From positions 310,001 through 374,000 of the forward strand of contig OZ240673.1 of assembly GCA_965198755.1 (NCBI GenBank): a stretch of 64,000 nucleotides of DNA. Direction: 5' to 3'. The notes beneath the pieces were generated by a model. It was not told where the DNA came from. It did no database searches and saw nothing but the letters and a program-made list of their open reading frames with translations. Shown one piece after another: positions 41,903 to 50,606 of this stretch (positions are counted from its first letter, which is position 1; each line of letters opens with the position of its first letter). The position numbers and the translations under genes are program-made. This DNA comes from BOG-908 sp963692875. GTDB lineage: Bacteria > Pseudomonadota > Alphaproteobacteria > Acetobacterales > Acetobacteraceae.

Positions 41903-42198
41903 CCTACTTCACGACGCGGGCGAATTGAAACGGCTTGCTGCCGGGCCGGATCGTTTTGCTTGCCGGTGTCACCGGCGCGCCGGTGCGGCAGGCGGCCCGG
42001 CGCGCGCGATCGTTGCGAATATAGGCACGAGAGCCTAACGTCCGGCAGCAAAGCGTGCCGCCGCCGCCACTTCCGGTGGTGAAGTTGCCTCATTTTCAGA
42101 GCTTGATTGCAATGCTGCCTAGTTTTAGATACGGAACCAACGCGCCTGGCGTCCCTGCGGGGCCGCGTGGCGCATCACCGCTCAAGGCGACCAACAAG
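41903..42198. other. Divergent control region between prsT and the export operon
   Basis: Nearly 300 bases without a convincing gene. It includes two overlapping perfect palindromes at 41962-41985. The export-protein frame stays open upstream to 42055, so part of this region could be coding if an earlier start is used. Confidence 0.5.
41962..41985. promoter_or_regulatory. Overlapping GC palindromes upstream of prsT and the export operon
   Basis: GCCGGTG-T-CACCGGC (41962-41976) and CACCGGCGCGCCGGTG (41970-41985) share seven bases. Only one can form a dyad at a time; they could be operator half-sites or a hairpin in the prsT leader. Confidence 0.35.
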
Positions 42199-42891
42199 AT
42201 GACCGGGCGCTGCACCGTTACGTGGACCAAACCAGCTGTCTCCAGGCCGGTGCTGCGGACCCCGCAACGTTGCGGCGCCGTCCTGGCGTTGGCCCTGCTG
42301 TGCGGCGCCTGCAGCACCGTGCGTGCCGCGCCGGCGGCCGCCGCTTCGAGCCAGCAGGCTGTCGCGGATGGTCAGGTGACGGGCAATCAATACGTGATCG
42401 GGCCGGGCGACATCCTGTCGATCTTCGTCTACGAGGCGCCGCCGCTCTCGGTCACCGAGTTGCCGGTGCGCCCGGACGGCCGCATCTCCGTCCCGCTGGT
42501 GCCCGACGTGGTGGCCGCCGGCAAGACGCCGACCCAGCTCGGCGCCGACATCGCCGCAAGCCTGAAGAAATACGTCCAGGATCCGAACGTGACGGTGATG
42601 GTCCGCAGCTTCCAGGGACCGCTCGACCGCCAGGTGCGGGTGATCGGCGAGGCGACCGACCCGCAGGCGATCCCGTACCGCGACAACCTCAGCCTGCTCG
42701 ACGTGATGATCGCCACGAAGGGGCTCACCAAGTTCGCCGCCGGCAACCGCGCGGTGATCGTGCGCCGTGAGGGCGGGGCCGCGCAGCGCATTCACGTGCA
42801 CCTCTCCGACCTGATCAAGGACGGCGACATCACGCAGAACGTGCAGATGCGTCCGGGTGACACGCTTATCATTCCGCAAAGCTTTTTCTAG
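42199..42891 (+). CDS. Polysaccharide export protein (Wza/EpsE type, SLBB) of XrtA locus
   Basis: 230 residues with an export signal (LRTPQRCGAVLALALLCGAC) ending in a Cys that could be lipidated, though the lipobox is atypical (CGAC). The mature part begins YVIGPGDILSIFVYEAPPLS, the poly_export motif, continues VRPDGRISVPLVPDVVAAGK, and ends in an SLBB domain with MRPGDTLIIPQSFF. Such proteins form the outer-membrane or periplasmic exit channel. I chose ATG 42199 because a positively charged n-region follows and AAGGCGACC precedes it; earlier starts to 42055 are possible. The chain-length gene follows 27 bases later. Confidence 0.85.
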   Translation: MTGRCTVTWTKPAVSRPVLRTPQRCGAVLALALLCGACSTVRAAPAAAASSQQAVADGQVTGNQYVIGPGDILSIFVYEAPPLSVTELPVRPDGRISVPLVPDVVAAGKTPTQLGADIAASLKKYVQDPNVTVMVRSFQGPLDRQVRVIGEATDPQAIPYRDNLSLLDVMIATKGLTKFAAGNRAVIVRREGGAAQRIHVHLSDLIKDGDITQNVQMRPGDTLIIPQSFF

Positions 42892-42918
42892 CAGTCTGTT
42901 GCCAGACTAGGGTGTCCG

Positions 42919-44424
42919 ATGGAATCGTTGCAGGATCTGGCAGGCCGTTACGGCGGCCTCGCCTGGCGCCGGCGGTGGTGGGGTGTCGCCGCCGCCTGGC
43001 TGGTGTGCCTGGCCGGCTGGCTGGCGGTCGCCTCGTTGCCGAACCAATACGAGGCCAGCGCGCGCGTCTACATCGATGCGGACGCGGTGCTCACGCCGCT
43101 GCTGCACGGCATCGCCACCGACACGTCCACGATGGACCAGATCGACCTTCTGCAGCACACGCTTCTCTCGCGGCCGAACCTCGAGAAGATCATCGCCAAG
43201 ACCGACCTCTCGCTGGACACCCACACCGCCTCGGACATGGAGCAGATGGTCAGCCGGCTGGGTGCGATCATCAAGGTCGGCACCCAGTCGCACAACATCT
43301 TCTCGATTGCCTTCCGCAACCCTGACCGCCAGCTGGCCTTCGACGTAGTGCAGGCGGTGCTGGCCAGCTACATCGAGAACCGCGCCGGCGACAACCGCGA
43401 CGACTACGAAAAAGCCGGCGCCTTTCTCGACGAGCAGATCGCCAGTTACGAGCGCCAGCTGCGCGATGCCGAGCACGCCCGCGCCGAGTTCCGCACCAAA
43501 TACGTCGACCTGCTGCCGGGCGACGGCGGCGGGGTGAACCGGCTGGAACAGGCGCGCGGCCAGGTGACGTCGCTCTCCGGCCAGCTGTCGGACGCCAAGT
43601 CCCGCCGCGTGCTGCTGGCCCGCGAGCTCGCCACCACGCAGCAGGTGGTGGTGACGGAAGCCGCGTCCGGCGGCGGCTTCGACCCGCACACCTCGCTGCG
43701 CGCCGCCGAGCAGAAACTGCGCGAGCTGCAGCAGGTCTACACCGACGCCTACCCCGAGGTGGTCTCGCAGAAGCGCACGGTGGAGAGCCTGCGCCACACC
43801 GATGACAAGCCGGCGCAGGCCGCCTCCGGCGGCAAGTCCGCGCCCAACCCGGTCTACGAGCAGCTGAAGCTGCGGCTGGTGGAGACCGACGCGCTGATCG
43901 ACAGCCTGCAGCGCCAGATCGCCGACGCGACGCACGAGCGCGACCGGCTGGACGCGGTCGCCCACGGCGCGCCCAACCTGGAAGCGCGCTACATCAACCT
44001 CAACCGCGACTACGACGTGCTGCGCAAGAACTACGACGAGCTGCTGGCCCGCCGCGAGGGCATGCGCATCGCGACCGCCGCACAGGTGCGCGCCAACAAC
44101 GTCAAGATGGTGATCATCGACCCGCCGATCGTGCCGCAGCGTCCGGTGGCCCCGGCCCGGGTGCTGCTCTCGGTGGCCGTGCTGCTGGCCGGGCTCGCCG
44201 CCGGCGTGGGTGTCGTGGTCGGCATGATGACGCTGGACCAATCGTTCCACACAACTATCGACCTGCGGGCGATGGGCCGGCCGGTGATCGGCGCCATCTC
44301 GCTGGCGGTGCTGCCGCCGACGCTGTCGATGCGGCTGCGCCACGCCGCGGTGTTCGGCTCGGCGCTCGGGCTGCTGGTCGTGGTCTGCGGCGGCGTGCTG
44401 CTGCATTACACGCAGCGCCTTTAA
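42919..44424 (+). CDS. XrtA-associated chain-length determinant (GNVR/Wzz type)
   Basis: 501 residues: one N-terminal transmembrane helix (about 22-41), a Wzz domain (LPNQYEASARVYIDADAVLT), long periplasmic coiled coils (about 165-260 and 290-350), the GNVR region (YINLNRDYDVLRKNYDELL), and a second helix near 420-440. The C-terminus has an additional hydrophobic segment. It controls chain length and works with the tyrosine kinase that follows with a one-base overlap (TAATG). Confidence 0.88.
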   Translation: MESLQDLAGRYGGLAWRRRWWGVAAAWLVCLAGWLAVASLPNQYEASARVYIDADAVLTPLLHGIATDTSTMDQIDLLQHTLLSRPNLEKIIAKTDLSLDTHTASDMEQMVSRLGAIIKVGTQSHNIFSIAFRNPDRQLAFDVVQAVLASYIENRAGDNRDDYEKAGAFLDEQIASYERQLRDAEHARAEFRTKYVDLLPGDGGGVNRLEQARGQVTSLSGQLSDAKSRRVLLARELATTQQVVVTEAASGGGFDPHTSLRAAEQKLRELQQVYTDAYPEVVSQKRTVESLRHTDDKPAQAASGGKSAPNPVYEQLKLRLVETDALIDSLQRQIADATHERDRLDAVAHGAPNLEARYINLNRDYDVLRKNYDELLARREGMRIATAAQVRANNVKMVIIDPPIVPQRPVAPARVLLSVAVLLAGLAAGVGVVVGMMTLDQSFHTTIDLRAMGRPVIGAISLAVLPPTLSMRLRHAAVFGSALGLLVVVCGGVLLHYTQRL

Positions 44425-45221
44425 TGGATCTGCACATTCCCCACATGCTGACCGAGAGCACCCCGCGCACGCTGGCCGACATGGCCCGCGCCGGCCTGAT
44501 TATCGAGACCGAGGGCCGCACCCGGCTCGGCGACGAGTTCCGCATCGCCGCCTCGCGCCTGCACAGCGTGGTGAAGGGCTCGATCGCCGCGGGCGAACGC
44601 TGCGGCAACACGGTGCTGATCACCAGCACGCGCCCTGCCGAGGGCAAGAGTTTCGCCGCCCTGAACATCGCCGCCTCGCTGGCGCGCACCGGCTCGCGCC
44701 CGGTGCTGCTGGTCGATGCCGACGCCAAGGTGCGCTGCCTGTCCGAGCTGATCGGGTTGGCCGGCACACCCGGGTTGCTCGACCTCGCCGCCGACGACAC
44801 GATCGACCCCGAGCGGCTGGTGGTGGGCACACCGGTGCCGGGCCTGTCGATCCTGCCGCTCGGCGACGCGCAGGCCGGGCTCGAGCCGGGCAAGCGGAGC
44901 CAGCCTTTGCCGTCGGCCGCCGAGCTGCTGTCGCGCCACTTCGCCGGTTCCACCGTGGTGATCGACACCGGCCCGCTGCTGGCCACCAGCGACCCCAGCG
45001 TGCTGGCGCCGGTGGTCTCGCAGGTGATGATGGTGGTCGAAGCCGGCCGCACCCAGCGCAGCGAGTTGGAAGCGGCGCTTGAGATGGTGAAGGCCTGCCC
45101 GAAGGTGGTGCTGCTGCTGAACAAGCAGGCCGGCCGCAATCGGTCCAGCTTCGGAGCGTATAGTTACACTGGCGAGTACTATGCCAAGCCGAACGCGCCG
45201 CCGCCGAAACGGCCGAAGTAA
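44424..45221 (+). CDS. XrtA-locus tyrosine kinase/P-loop ATPase (BY-kinase type)
   Basis: 265 residues with the bacterial tyrosine-kinase layout: Walker A TRPAEGKS (69-76), Walker A' VLLVDADAK (94-102) and TVVIDTGPLLAT as Walker B. The C-terminus has a Tyr cluster (SFGAYSYTGEYYAKPN), as expected for autophosphorylation that governs polymerisation. The preceding gene provides the membrane domain. A repeat copy interrupts the operon directly after the stop. Confidence 0.86.
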   Translation: MDLHIPHMLTESTPRTLADMARAGLIIETEGRTRLGDEFRIAASRLHSVVKGSIAAGERCGNTVLITSTRPAEGKSFAALNIAASLARTGSRPVLLVDADAKVRCLSELIGLAGTPGLLDLAADDTIDPERLVVGTPVPGLSILPLGDAQAGLEPGKRSQPLPSAAELLSRHFAGSTVVIDTGPLLATSDPSVLAPVVSQVMMVVEAGRTQRSELEAALEMVKACPKVVLLLNKQAGRNRSSFGAYSYTGEYYAKPNAPPPKRPK

Positions 45222-45222
45222 G

Positions 45223-45362
45223 GAAGGCCTTCTTTTTTGAAAAAAAGAAGCAAAAAACTTTTGTCTGCGCTGTCGCGGGCCCCTGAGGCGTGTCGTTCCA
45301 ACATCACGCACCTAGAGGCGCAAAAGTTTTTTGGTTCTTTTTTTCAAAAAAGAACCGCTTGC
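45223..45362 (-). repeat. Double-hairpin intergenic repeat, copy 22
   Basis: Left arm CCTTC...GAAGC, right arm GGTTC/GAACC, core GCGCTGTCGCGGGCC. It lies inside the polysaccharide operon. The following gene's frame is open through it and its best start abuts its edge. Confidence 0.9.
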
Positions 45363-47021
45363 TTGCTTTTTGTTCTGGTCCCGGTTGCCGCCGCCCAAGC
45401 CCAGGAAGTCCCCGAAACCCCAACCCCCACCGACACCGTGCTGCCGCGCACCGGCACGGACCCCGGCGTGTCCGATTTGCGCGAGCACCTGCTGGACTCC
45501 TTCGGCGACGCGCCGCCCGCACCGCACGGCGTCTCGCCGCCGGGCTTGCAGGTCAGCGGTCAGCTGGGCCTGGCCGAGGAATACACCGACAACGCCGGTG
45601 CCGTTGCAGGAGCCGGCGCGCGCAATGCGGGCAGCGACTTCATCACCCTGATCCAGCCGCGGCTGGACATCGTGGACAGCTCGCAGCGCGTGCAGGCGAG
45701 CATCGACTACGCGCCGACCGGCCAGATCTATGCTGAGAACTCGGGCTTCTCGCAGGTTCAGGAACAGGGCAACGGCGACGTCCTGGTGACCGCGCTGCCG
45801 GGCTGGCTGTACCTGGACGCGCGCGGCCAGGTCAGCCAGCAGGCGGTGTTCGGCGGCGCGGGGCCAGGCACCACCGTCACCCTCTCGCCGAACGAGCGCG
45901 AGACGGTCAGCAGCTTCTCCGTCTCGCCCTACGTCACCCGCGCCTTCGGCGGCACCGGCACGCTGCAGGCGGGCGTGGCCTACAGCTACACCGCCACCGA
46001 CGCGCCGAACCTGCTCGGCGGCCGCAACGCCGTGCTGGAGAACCCGCTGCTGCAGGACGGCGGCGCGTTCGGCAGCTCCAACCTCTCCACCGACCGCGCC
46101 TACGCCAACTTCACCACCGGCGAGGACCTGGCCCGCCTGCGCGACAAGGTTGGTTTCGACAGCTCGTTCTACTCCGGTTCCGGCGCGCTGGCCGGCGGAC
46201 GCCGCGTGCTGGGCACCGACGACGTCAGCTACGCGCTCTCCCGCCTTATCACCCTGCTGGGCGAGGCCGGCTTCGAGGATCTCGACTACCCGCGCAGCGC
46301 CTACAAATACGTGGGCGCCATAGGCTCCGGCGGCGCCGAGCTGACCTTCGCCCGCGGCAGCACGCTCACCGTGGAATATCGCTACACCGACGGGTTCGGC
46401 TCGTTCTACGCCCAGGGCTCGGTGCAGGCCTCCCCGCGGATACGGGTGTTCGGCGGCTACTCCGAGGGCATCTCCACCTTCGACCAGGACCAGCAGAACA
46501 CGCTGCTCTCCGGCAACACGGATACCACCGGCGCTGCGGCATCCGGCCTTCTGGCGGCCCCGCTGCTCACCAGCAGCAACTTCTTCGGCGCCAACCAGAA
46601 CCTCAGCCGGCTGGCCCGGCTGAACCTGACGGCCACCTACCTGGGCGACTACGACACCGTCACCCTGTCCGTGCAGCGCGAGACCACCACGCCGGTGGGC
46701 CGCCAGGTGGGCGAGCTTGCGCAGATCAGCACCAGCGGCATCTTCGGCAACATCAGCGAGCGGCACCAGCTGACCGACACGCTGGACCTCACCGGCTTCG
46801 TGCAATACGGCAGCAACCGCACCGGCCTGGTCGCGAACAGCTCCGGCGACGAAATCAGCGTCTCCGCCAGCATCGAGAAATCGTTTCCCCGCCAGCTCAG
46901 CGCCTATCTCCGCTTCGGCGGCAACTACTATGTCGGCGGGTCTGCGGCCGCCGCCGCCGGGCTGCGCGGACAGAGCGGCGACCAGTCGAGCGTCGTCATT
47001 GGCGCTGTAAAGAGGTTCTGA
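45363..47021 (+). CDS. XrtA-locus outer-membrane beta-barrel protein
   Basis: About 552 residues with alternating beta-strand patterns throughout (for example LQVSGQLGLAEEYTDNAG, ASIDYAPTGQIYAENSGF, LTVEYRYTDGFGSFYAQG) and a terminal Phe, as in outer-membrane barrels. By position and pattern it matches the TIGR03016 family found in XrtA loci. The h-region of a signal peptide (LLFVLVPVAAAQAQ) begins directly at the edge of a repeat. TTG 45363 would give a signal without positive charge; an upstream TTG at 45237 would take its basic residues from the repeat. The stop overlaps the next start (TGATG). Confidence 0.8.
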   Translation: MLFVLVPVAAAQAQEVPETPTPTDTVLPRTGTDPGVSDLREHLLDSFGDAPPAPHGVSPPGLQVSGQLGLAEEYTDNAGAVAGAGARNAGSDFITLIQPRLDIVDSSQRVQASIDYAPTGQIYAENSGFSQVQEQGNGDVLVTALPGWLYLDARGQVSQQAVFGGAGPGTTVTLSPNERETVSSFSVSPYVTRAFGGTGTLQAGVAYSYTATDAPNLLGGRNAVLENPLLQDGGAFGSSNLSTDRAYANFTTGEDLARLRDKVGFDSSFYSGSGALAGGRRVLGTDDVSYALSRLITLLGEAGFEDLDYPRSAYKYVGAIGSGGAELTFARGSTLTVEYRYTDGFGSFYAQGSVQASPRIRVFGGYSEGISTFDQDQQNTLLSGNTDTTGAAASGLLAAPLLTSSNFFGANQNLSRLARLNLTATYLGDYDTVTLSVQRETTTPVGRQVGELAQISTSGIFGNISERHQLTDTLDLTGFVQYGSNRTGLVANSSGDEISVSASIEKSFPRQLSAYLRFGGNYYVGGSAAAAAGLRGQSGDQSSVVIGAVKRF

Positions 47022-47881
47022 TGTTCCCCACGCAGAACACGCGCAGACTGAACGCGATGACGGTGGACGTGGAGGACTGGTTCCAGGTGCAGGCCTTTGC
47101 CGGCACCATCGCGCGCGCCGACTGGGACAGCCTGCCGCGCCGGGTGGAGGCCAACACCGAGCGCTTTCTGCAGATGTTCGCCGATGCCGGCGTTACCGCC
47201 ACCTTCTTCACGCTGGGCTGGGTGGCCGACCGCCACGCTGGCCTGGTGCGCCGCATCGTCGCCGGCGGGCACGAGCTCGCCAGCCACGGCTACGCTCACC
47301 GCCTGGCGCACGAGCAGAGCGAAGCCGAGTTCCGCGACGACGTAAGCCGTGCGCGCAAGCTTCTGGAGGATGTCGGCGGCGTAGCGGTGTCCGGCTACCG
47401 CGCGCCCACATTTTCCATCAACACGCGCAACCCCTGGGCGTTCGGCGTACTGGCCGGCGAGGGCTACGCCTACAGCTCCAGCACCTTCCCGATCCGCCAC
47501 GACCTGTACGGCATGCCGGACGCGCCGCGCATCCCGCACCGCGTGGCCGGCGGGCGGCTGCTGGAGATCCCGATGACCACCGTGCGGCTGGGCGGCCGCA
47601 ACCTGCCGTGTTCGGGCGGCGGTTACTTTCGCCTGCTACCCTACCGGCTGTTCCGCGCCGGCCTGCGCCGGGTGAACACGGGGCGGGCAGGGATGTTCTA
47701 CACGCACCCCTGGGAGATCGATCCTGGGCAGCCGCGCGTGGCGGACGCGCCGCCCATGGCGCGGTTCCGGCACTACGTGAACGTGCAGCACACGGCGGGG
47801 CGCGTGCAGAAGCTGTTGCGGGATTTCAATTGGGGGCGGGTGGATCGGGTGTTTGCCGGGGAGCTTGCGCGTGAAGTCTAA
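47021..47881 (+). CDS. XrtA-system polysaccharide deacetylase
   Basis: A NodB-fold deacetylase of 286 residues, of the DUF3473-containing type in exosortase loci. The metal and catalytic motifs are MTVDVEDWF (Asp16, Asp19) and HELASHGYAH (His89 and His93), then SGYRAPTFSI with the conserved Arg. The C-terminal part (FYTHPWEIDPGQPR, FRHYVNVQHT) matches this subgroup. It would remove N-acetyl groups from the exopolysaccharide. There is no signal peptide, so it may act at the inner side. Overlaps the upstream stop by one base. Confidence 0.9.
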   Translation: MFPTQNTRRLNAMTVDVEDWFQVQAFAGTIARADWDSLPRRVEANTERFLQMFADAGVTATFFTLGWVADRHAGLVRRIVAGGHELASHGYAHRLAHEQSEAEFRDDVSRARKLLEDVGGVAVSGYRAPTFSINTRNPWAFGVLAGEGYAYSSSTFPIRHDLYGMPDAPRIPHRVAGGRLLEIPMTTVRLGGRNLPCSGGGYFRLLPYRLFRAGLRRVNTGRAGMFYTHPWEIDPGQPRVADAPPMARFRHYVNVQHTAGRVQKLLRDFNWGRVDRVFAGELAREV

Positions 47882-47882
47882 G

Positions 47883-48011
47883 GCAAGCGCTTCTTTTTTT
47901 GAAAAAAAAGAAGCAAGAAGACTTTGGTCCTGCTGTCGCGGAGTTTCCCACAACGCGCGACCAAGGGAACAACAGGTTTTTGGTTCTTTTTTTCAAAAAA
48001 GAACTGCTTGC
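47883..48011 (-). repeat. Double-hairpin intergenic repeat, copy 23
   Basis: Left arm GCGCTTC...GAAGC, right arm GGTTC/GAACT, core CCTGCTGTCGCGGAG and CCAAGGGAAC. Starts 1 base after the deacetylase stop and ends 11 bases before the FemAB-like start, again inside the operon. Confidence 0.9.
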
Positions 48012-48022
48012 TTGCTTACCCG

Positions 48023-49063
48023 ATGATCAAGCTAATCCCCCTTGGTTCCGACACCACCGCCTGGGACGCCTTCGTCCACGCGCGCCCTGACGCCACCTTC
48101 TTCCACCTCGCCGCCTGGCGCCGCGTCATCGAATCCGCGTTCTCCCACCGCACCCACTACGTCGCCGCCGAGCAGGACGGCGCCATCGTCGGCGTGCTGC
48201 CGCTGGCGCAGGTGAAGACCCGCCTGTTCGGCAACACGCTGATCAGCAGCCCGTTCTGCGTCTATGGCGGCCCGCTCGCCGCCAACGCGGACGCCGCGCG
48301 CACGCTCGCCGGCCACGCCGCCTCGCTGCGCAGCAAGCTCGGTGCCACTGCCTGCGAGTTCCGCTACCTGAACGCCCCGGCAGACAAGGCGCTGCCGGAA
48401 GACTGGCGCGCGCGTGACGCGCTGTACGTGACTTTCCGCCGCGCCATCGCCGAGAGCGACGACGCGAACCTCAAGGCGATCCCGCGCAAGCAGCGCGCCG
48501 TGGTGCGCAAGGGCATCGAGCGCGGCCTGCTGGCCACCACCGACCGCAACGTCGACGCGCTGCACGCGATCTACGCCGAAAGCGTGCGCAACCTCGGCAC
48601 GCCGGTGTTCGCGCGACGCTACTTCCGCATCCTCGCCGAGACGTTCGGCGACGCGATGGACGTGCTCACCGTCAGCGATGCCGGGCGCCCTACCGCGTCG
48701 GTGCTGAATTTTTATTGGCGCGACGAAGTAATCCCCTATTACGGCGGCGGCACGCGTGAGGCCCGCACCAGCTTCAGCAACGACTTCATGTATTGGGAAG
48801 TGATGCGCCGCGCCGCGGCGCGCGGTTGCCGCCTGTTCGATTTCGGCCGCAGCAAGCTCGGCACCGGCGCGTTCTCGTTCAAGAAGAACTGGGGGTTCGA
48901 GCCGCAACCACTGGAGTACCGCGTGAACCTTGCCCCCGGCGAGCACGTGCCCGAGGTGAACCCGACAAACCCGAAATACCGGCTGATGATTGCCGCCTGG
49001 AAGCGCCTGCCGGTGCCGGTGGCAAACGTTATCGGCCCCGTGCTGGTGCGCGGCGTCGGATGA
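48023..49063 (+). CDS. FemAB family protein, XrtA/PEP-CTERM-associated
   Basis: 346 residues of the GNAT-like FemAB fold: ATFFHLAAWRRVIESAF at the start, a core with IPRKQRAVVRKGIERGL, and the C-terminal signature YWEVMRRAAARGCRLFDFGRSK followed by GAFSFKKNWGFEP. It is the type always found in exosortase A loci and may transfer an aminoacyl or acyl group to the polymer. ATG 48023 has no clear ribosome site because the repeat ends 11 bases upstream. The stop overlaps the exosortase start (ATGA). Confidence 0.9.
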   Translation: MIKLIPLGSDTTAWDAFVHARPDATFFHLAAWRRVIESAFSHRTHYVAAEQDGAIVGVLPLAQVKTRLFGNTLISSPFCVYGGPLAANADAARTLAGHAASLRSKLGATACEFRYLNAPADKALPEDWRARDALYVTFRRAIAESDDANLKAIPRKQRAVVRKGIERGLLATTDRNVDALHAIYAESVRNLGTPVFARRYFRILAETFGDAMDVLTVSDAGRPTASVLNFYWRDEVIPYYGGGTREARTSFSNDFMYWEVMRRAAARGCRLFDFGRSKLGTGAFSFKKNWGFEPQPLEYRVNLAPGEHVPEVNPTNPKYRLMIAAWKRLPVPVANVIGPVLVRGVG

Positions 49064-50496
49064 GTGCGGTGCTCGCCGCCACTCGCGCCTCCTGGCTCAC
49101 CCCCACCCGCGCACCGTGGCTCGTGGCCGCCGCCGGGCTGGCGCTGCTCTGCCTGGCGTTCCGGCCGGAGGTGCAGGCCGCCGTCACCGTGTGGAACACG
49201 TCGACCGCCTACGGCCATTGCTGGCTGGTCCTGCCGATCGTCGGCTGGCTTTTGTGGGAGCGCCGGCTTGTCCTGGAGGCAGGCGTGGCGCATCCCAGCT
49301 TCTGGCCGGTGCTGCTGGCACTCCCCCTGGCGGCGTTCTGGACCCTGGCCGATTGGCTCGGCATCATGGAGGGACGCCAGCTCGCGGTGGTGGGCTTCGC
49401 CGAGCTGCTGCTGATCGCAGCACTCGGTTTCCCGCTCTGGTGGGCGCTGTCGGCCGCGTTCCTCTATTTGCTGTTCCTGGTGCCGTTCGGCGCGTTCCTG
49501 ACGCCGGCGCTGCAGCACTTTACCACCAGCTTCATCATCGGCGGCCTGCATCTGCTGGACATCCCGGTGGATGCCGACGCGTTCCACATCCGCATCCCCG
49601 AAGGCATGTTCTACGTGGCCGAGGCGTGTGCCGGGCTGCGCTTCCTGATCGCCTCGGTGGCGTTCGGCACGCTCTACGCGGTTACCATCTTCCGCTCGCC
49701 GTGGCGGCGCGCGGCGTTCATCGCGGTGGCCTGCGTGGTGCCCGTCGTGGCCAACGGCGTCCGCGGGCTGGGCATCGTGCTGCTCGGCCACCTGCTGGGC
49801 AGCGCCGAGGCGGGTGCGGCCGACCACCTGATCTATGGCTGGGTGTTCTTCTCCGCGGTCATCCTGTTGCTGGCGCTCGCCGGGCTGCCGTTCCGCCAGG
49901 ACAGCGAGGCGGACGCCGCCGTGCCGGAACCCCGCAGCCCGCCGGCGCGTCCGCTTGCCTTGCTGCTGGCCTGCGTGCCCGTGCTGCTGGTCGCCTTTGC
50001 CGGCCCGATCCTGGCCGGCGGCCTGGGCGCCCACGGGCGGGCCACCGCCGCACTCGTGCCGCGCGTGCTCGCACCTGCTTCCTGCCAGGCGGGCGCGTCC
50101 ACCTTGGACGGTGCCGTCAGCGCGCAGCTCTTCCAGTGCGGCGCGGCCCGGCTGCGGGTGATCGCGACCACGCTGCCCGCCGGCGCCAACCCCGCGCGCA
50201 TCCTGGACGCGGCGCGGCTTGCCGCGCTCGAGGGCTTAGGCACCGACATCGACAGCGAGGGCTGGCGCAGCCCGGCCGGGCGGCCGTGGATGATGCTGAG
50301 CGCGCGCGACACCGGCCGCAACGCCGCCTATGCCGTGTGGTCGGGCGGCACCCAGATGACCGGCGGGTTGCGGGACAGGTTGCGCATGGCGCGCGGCATG
50401 ATGGGCGGTGGGCAGAGCGTGGCTATCAGCGTGGTTGCCGAGGGGCAGGATGCGGACGCGTTGCGGGCGTTTTTAAGGCAAGACCTTCTTTTCTGA
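49060..50496 (+). CDS. xrtA: Exosortase A (XrtA) fused to an EpsI-like domain
   Basis: 478 residues. The first 290 form a polytopic membrane protein with the exosortase triad: Cys190 in VAEACAGLRFLIAS, Arg235 in ANGVRGLGIVLLGH, and His256 in ADHLIYGWVFF. Exosortases cut and sort PEP-CTERM proteins at the inner membrane. After another helix near 310-330, residues 335-470 make a soluble EpsI-like (DUF3485) domain, as is usual for the XrtA type. The final residues RQDLLF and the stop are encoded by a repeat copy. No PEP-CTERM protein is visible in this window. Confidence 0.92.
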   Translation: MSAVLAATRASWLTPTRAPWLVAAAGLALLCLAFRPEVQAAVTVWNTSTAYGHCWLVLPIVGWLLWERRLVLEAGVAHPSFWPVLLALPLAAFWTLADWLGIMEGRQLAVVGFAELLLIAALGFPLWWALSAAFLYLLFLVPFGAFLTPALQHFTTSFIIGGLHLLDIPVDADAFHIRIPEGMFYVAEACAGLRFLIASVAFGTLYAVTIFRSPWRRAAFIAVACVVPVVANGVRGLGIVLLGHLLGSAEAGAADHLIYGWVFFSAVILLLALAGLPFRQDSEADAAVPEPRSPPARPLALLLACVPVLLVAFAGPILAGGLGAHGRATAALVPRVLAPASCQAGASTLDGAVSAQLFQCGAARLRVIATTLPAGANPARILDAARLAALEGLGTDIDSEGWRSPAGRPWMMLSARDTGRNAAYAVWSGGTQMTGGLRDRLRMARGMMGGGQSVAISVVAEGQDADALRAFLRQDLLF

Positions 50497-50606
50497 AGAA
50501 AAGAAGCAAAAGACTTTTGTCTGGGTTGTCGCGGAACGTTCAGCCGACGCGCGCCCAAGGGAACAAAAGTTTTTTGGTTCTTTTTTTCAAAAAAGAACTT
50601 GCTTGC
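50478..50606 (-). repeat. Double-hairpin intergenic repeat, copy 24
   Basis: Left arm CCTTCTTTTCTGAAGAAAAG...AAGC, right arm GGTTC/GAACT, core GGGTTGTCGCGGAACG and CCCAAGGGAAC. Two convergent genes both end inside it: xrtA in the left arm, the acetyltransferase in the core. Confidence 0.92.
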
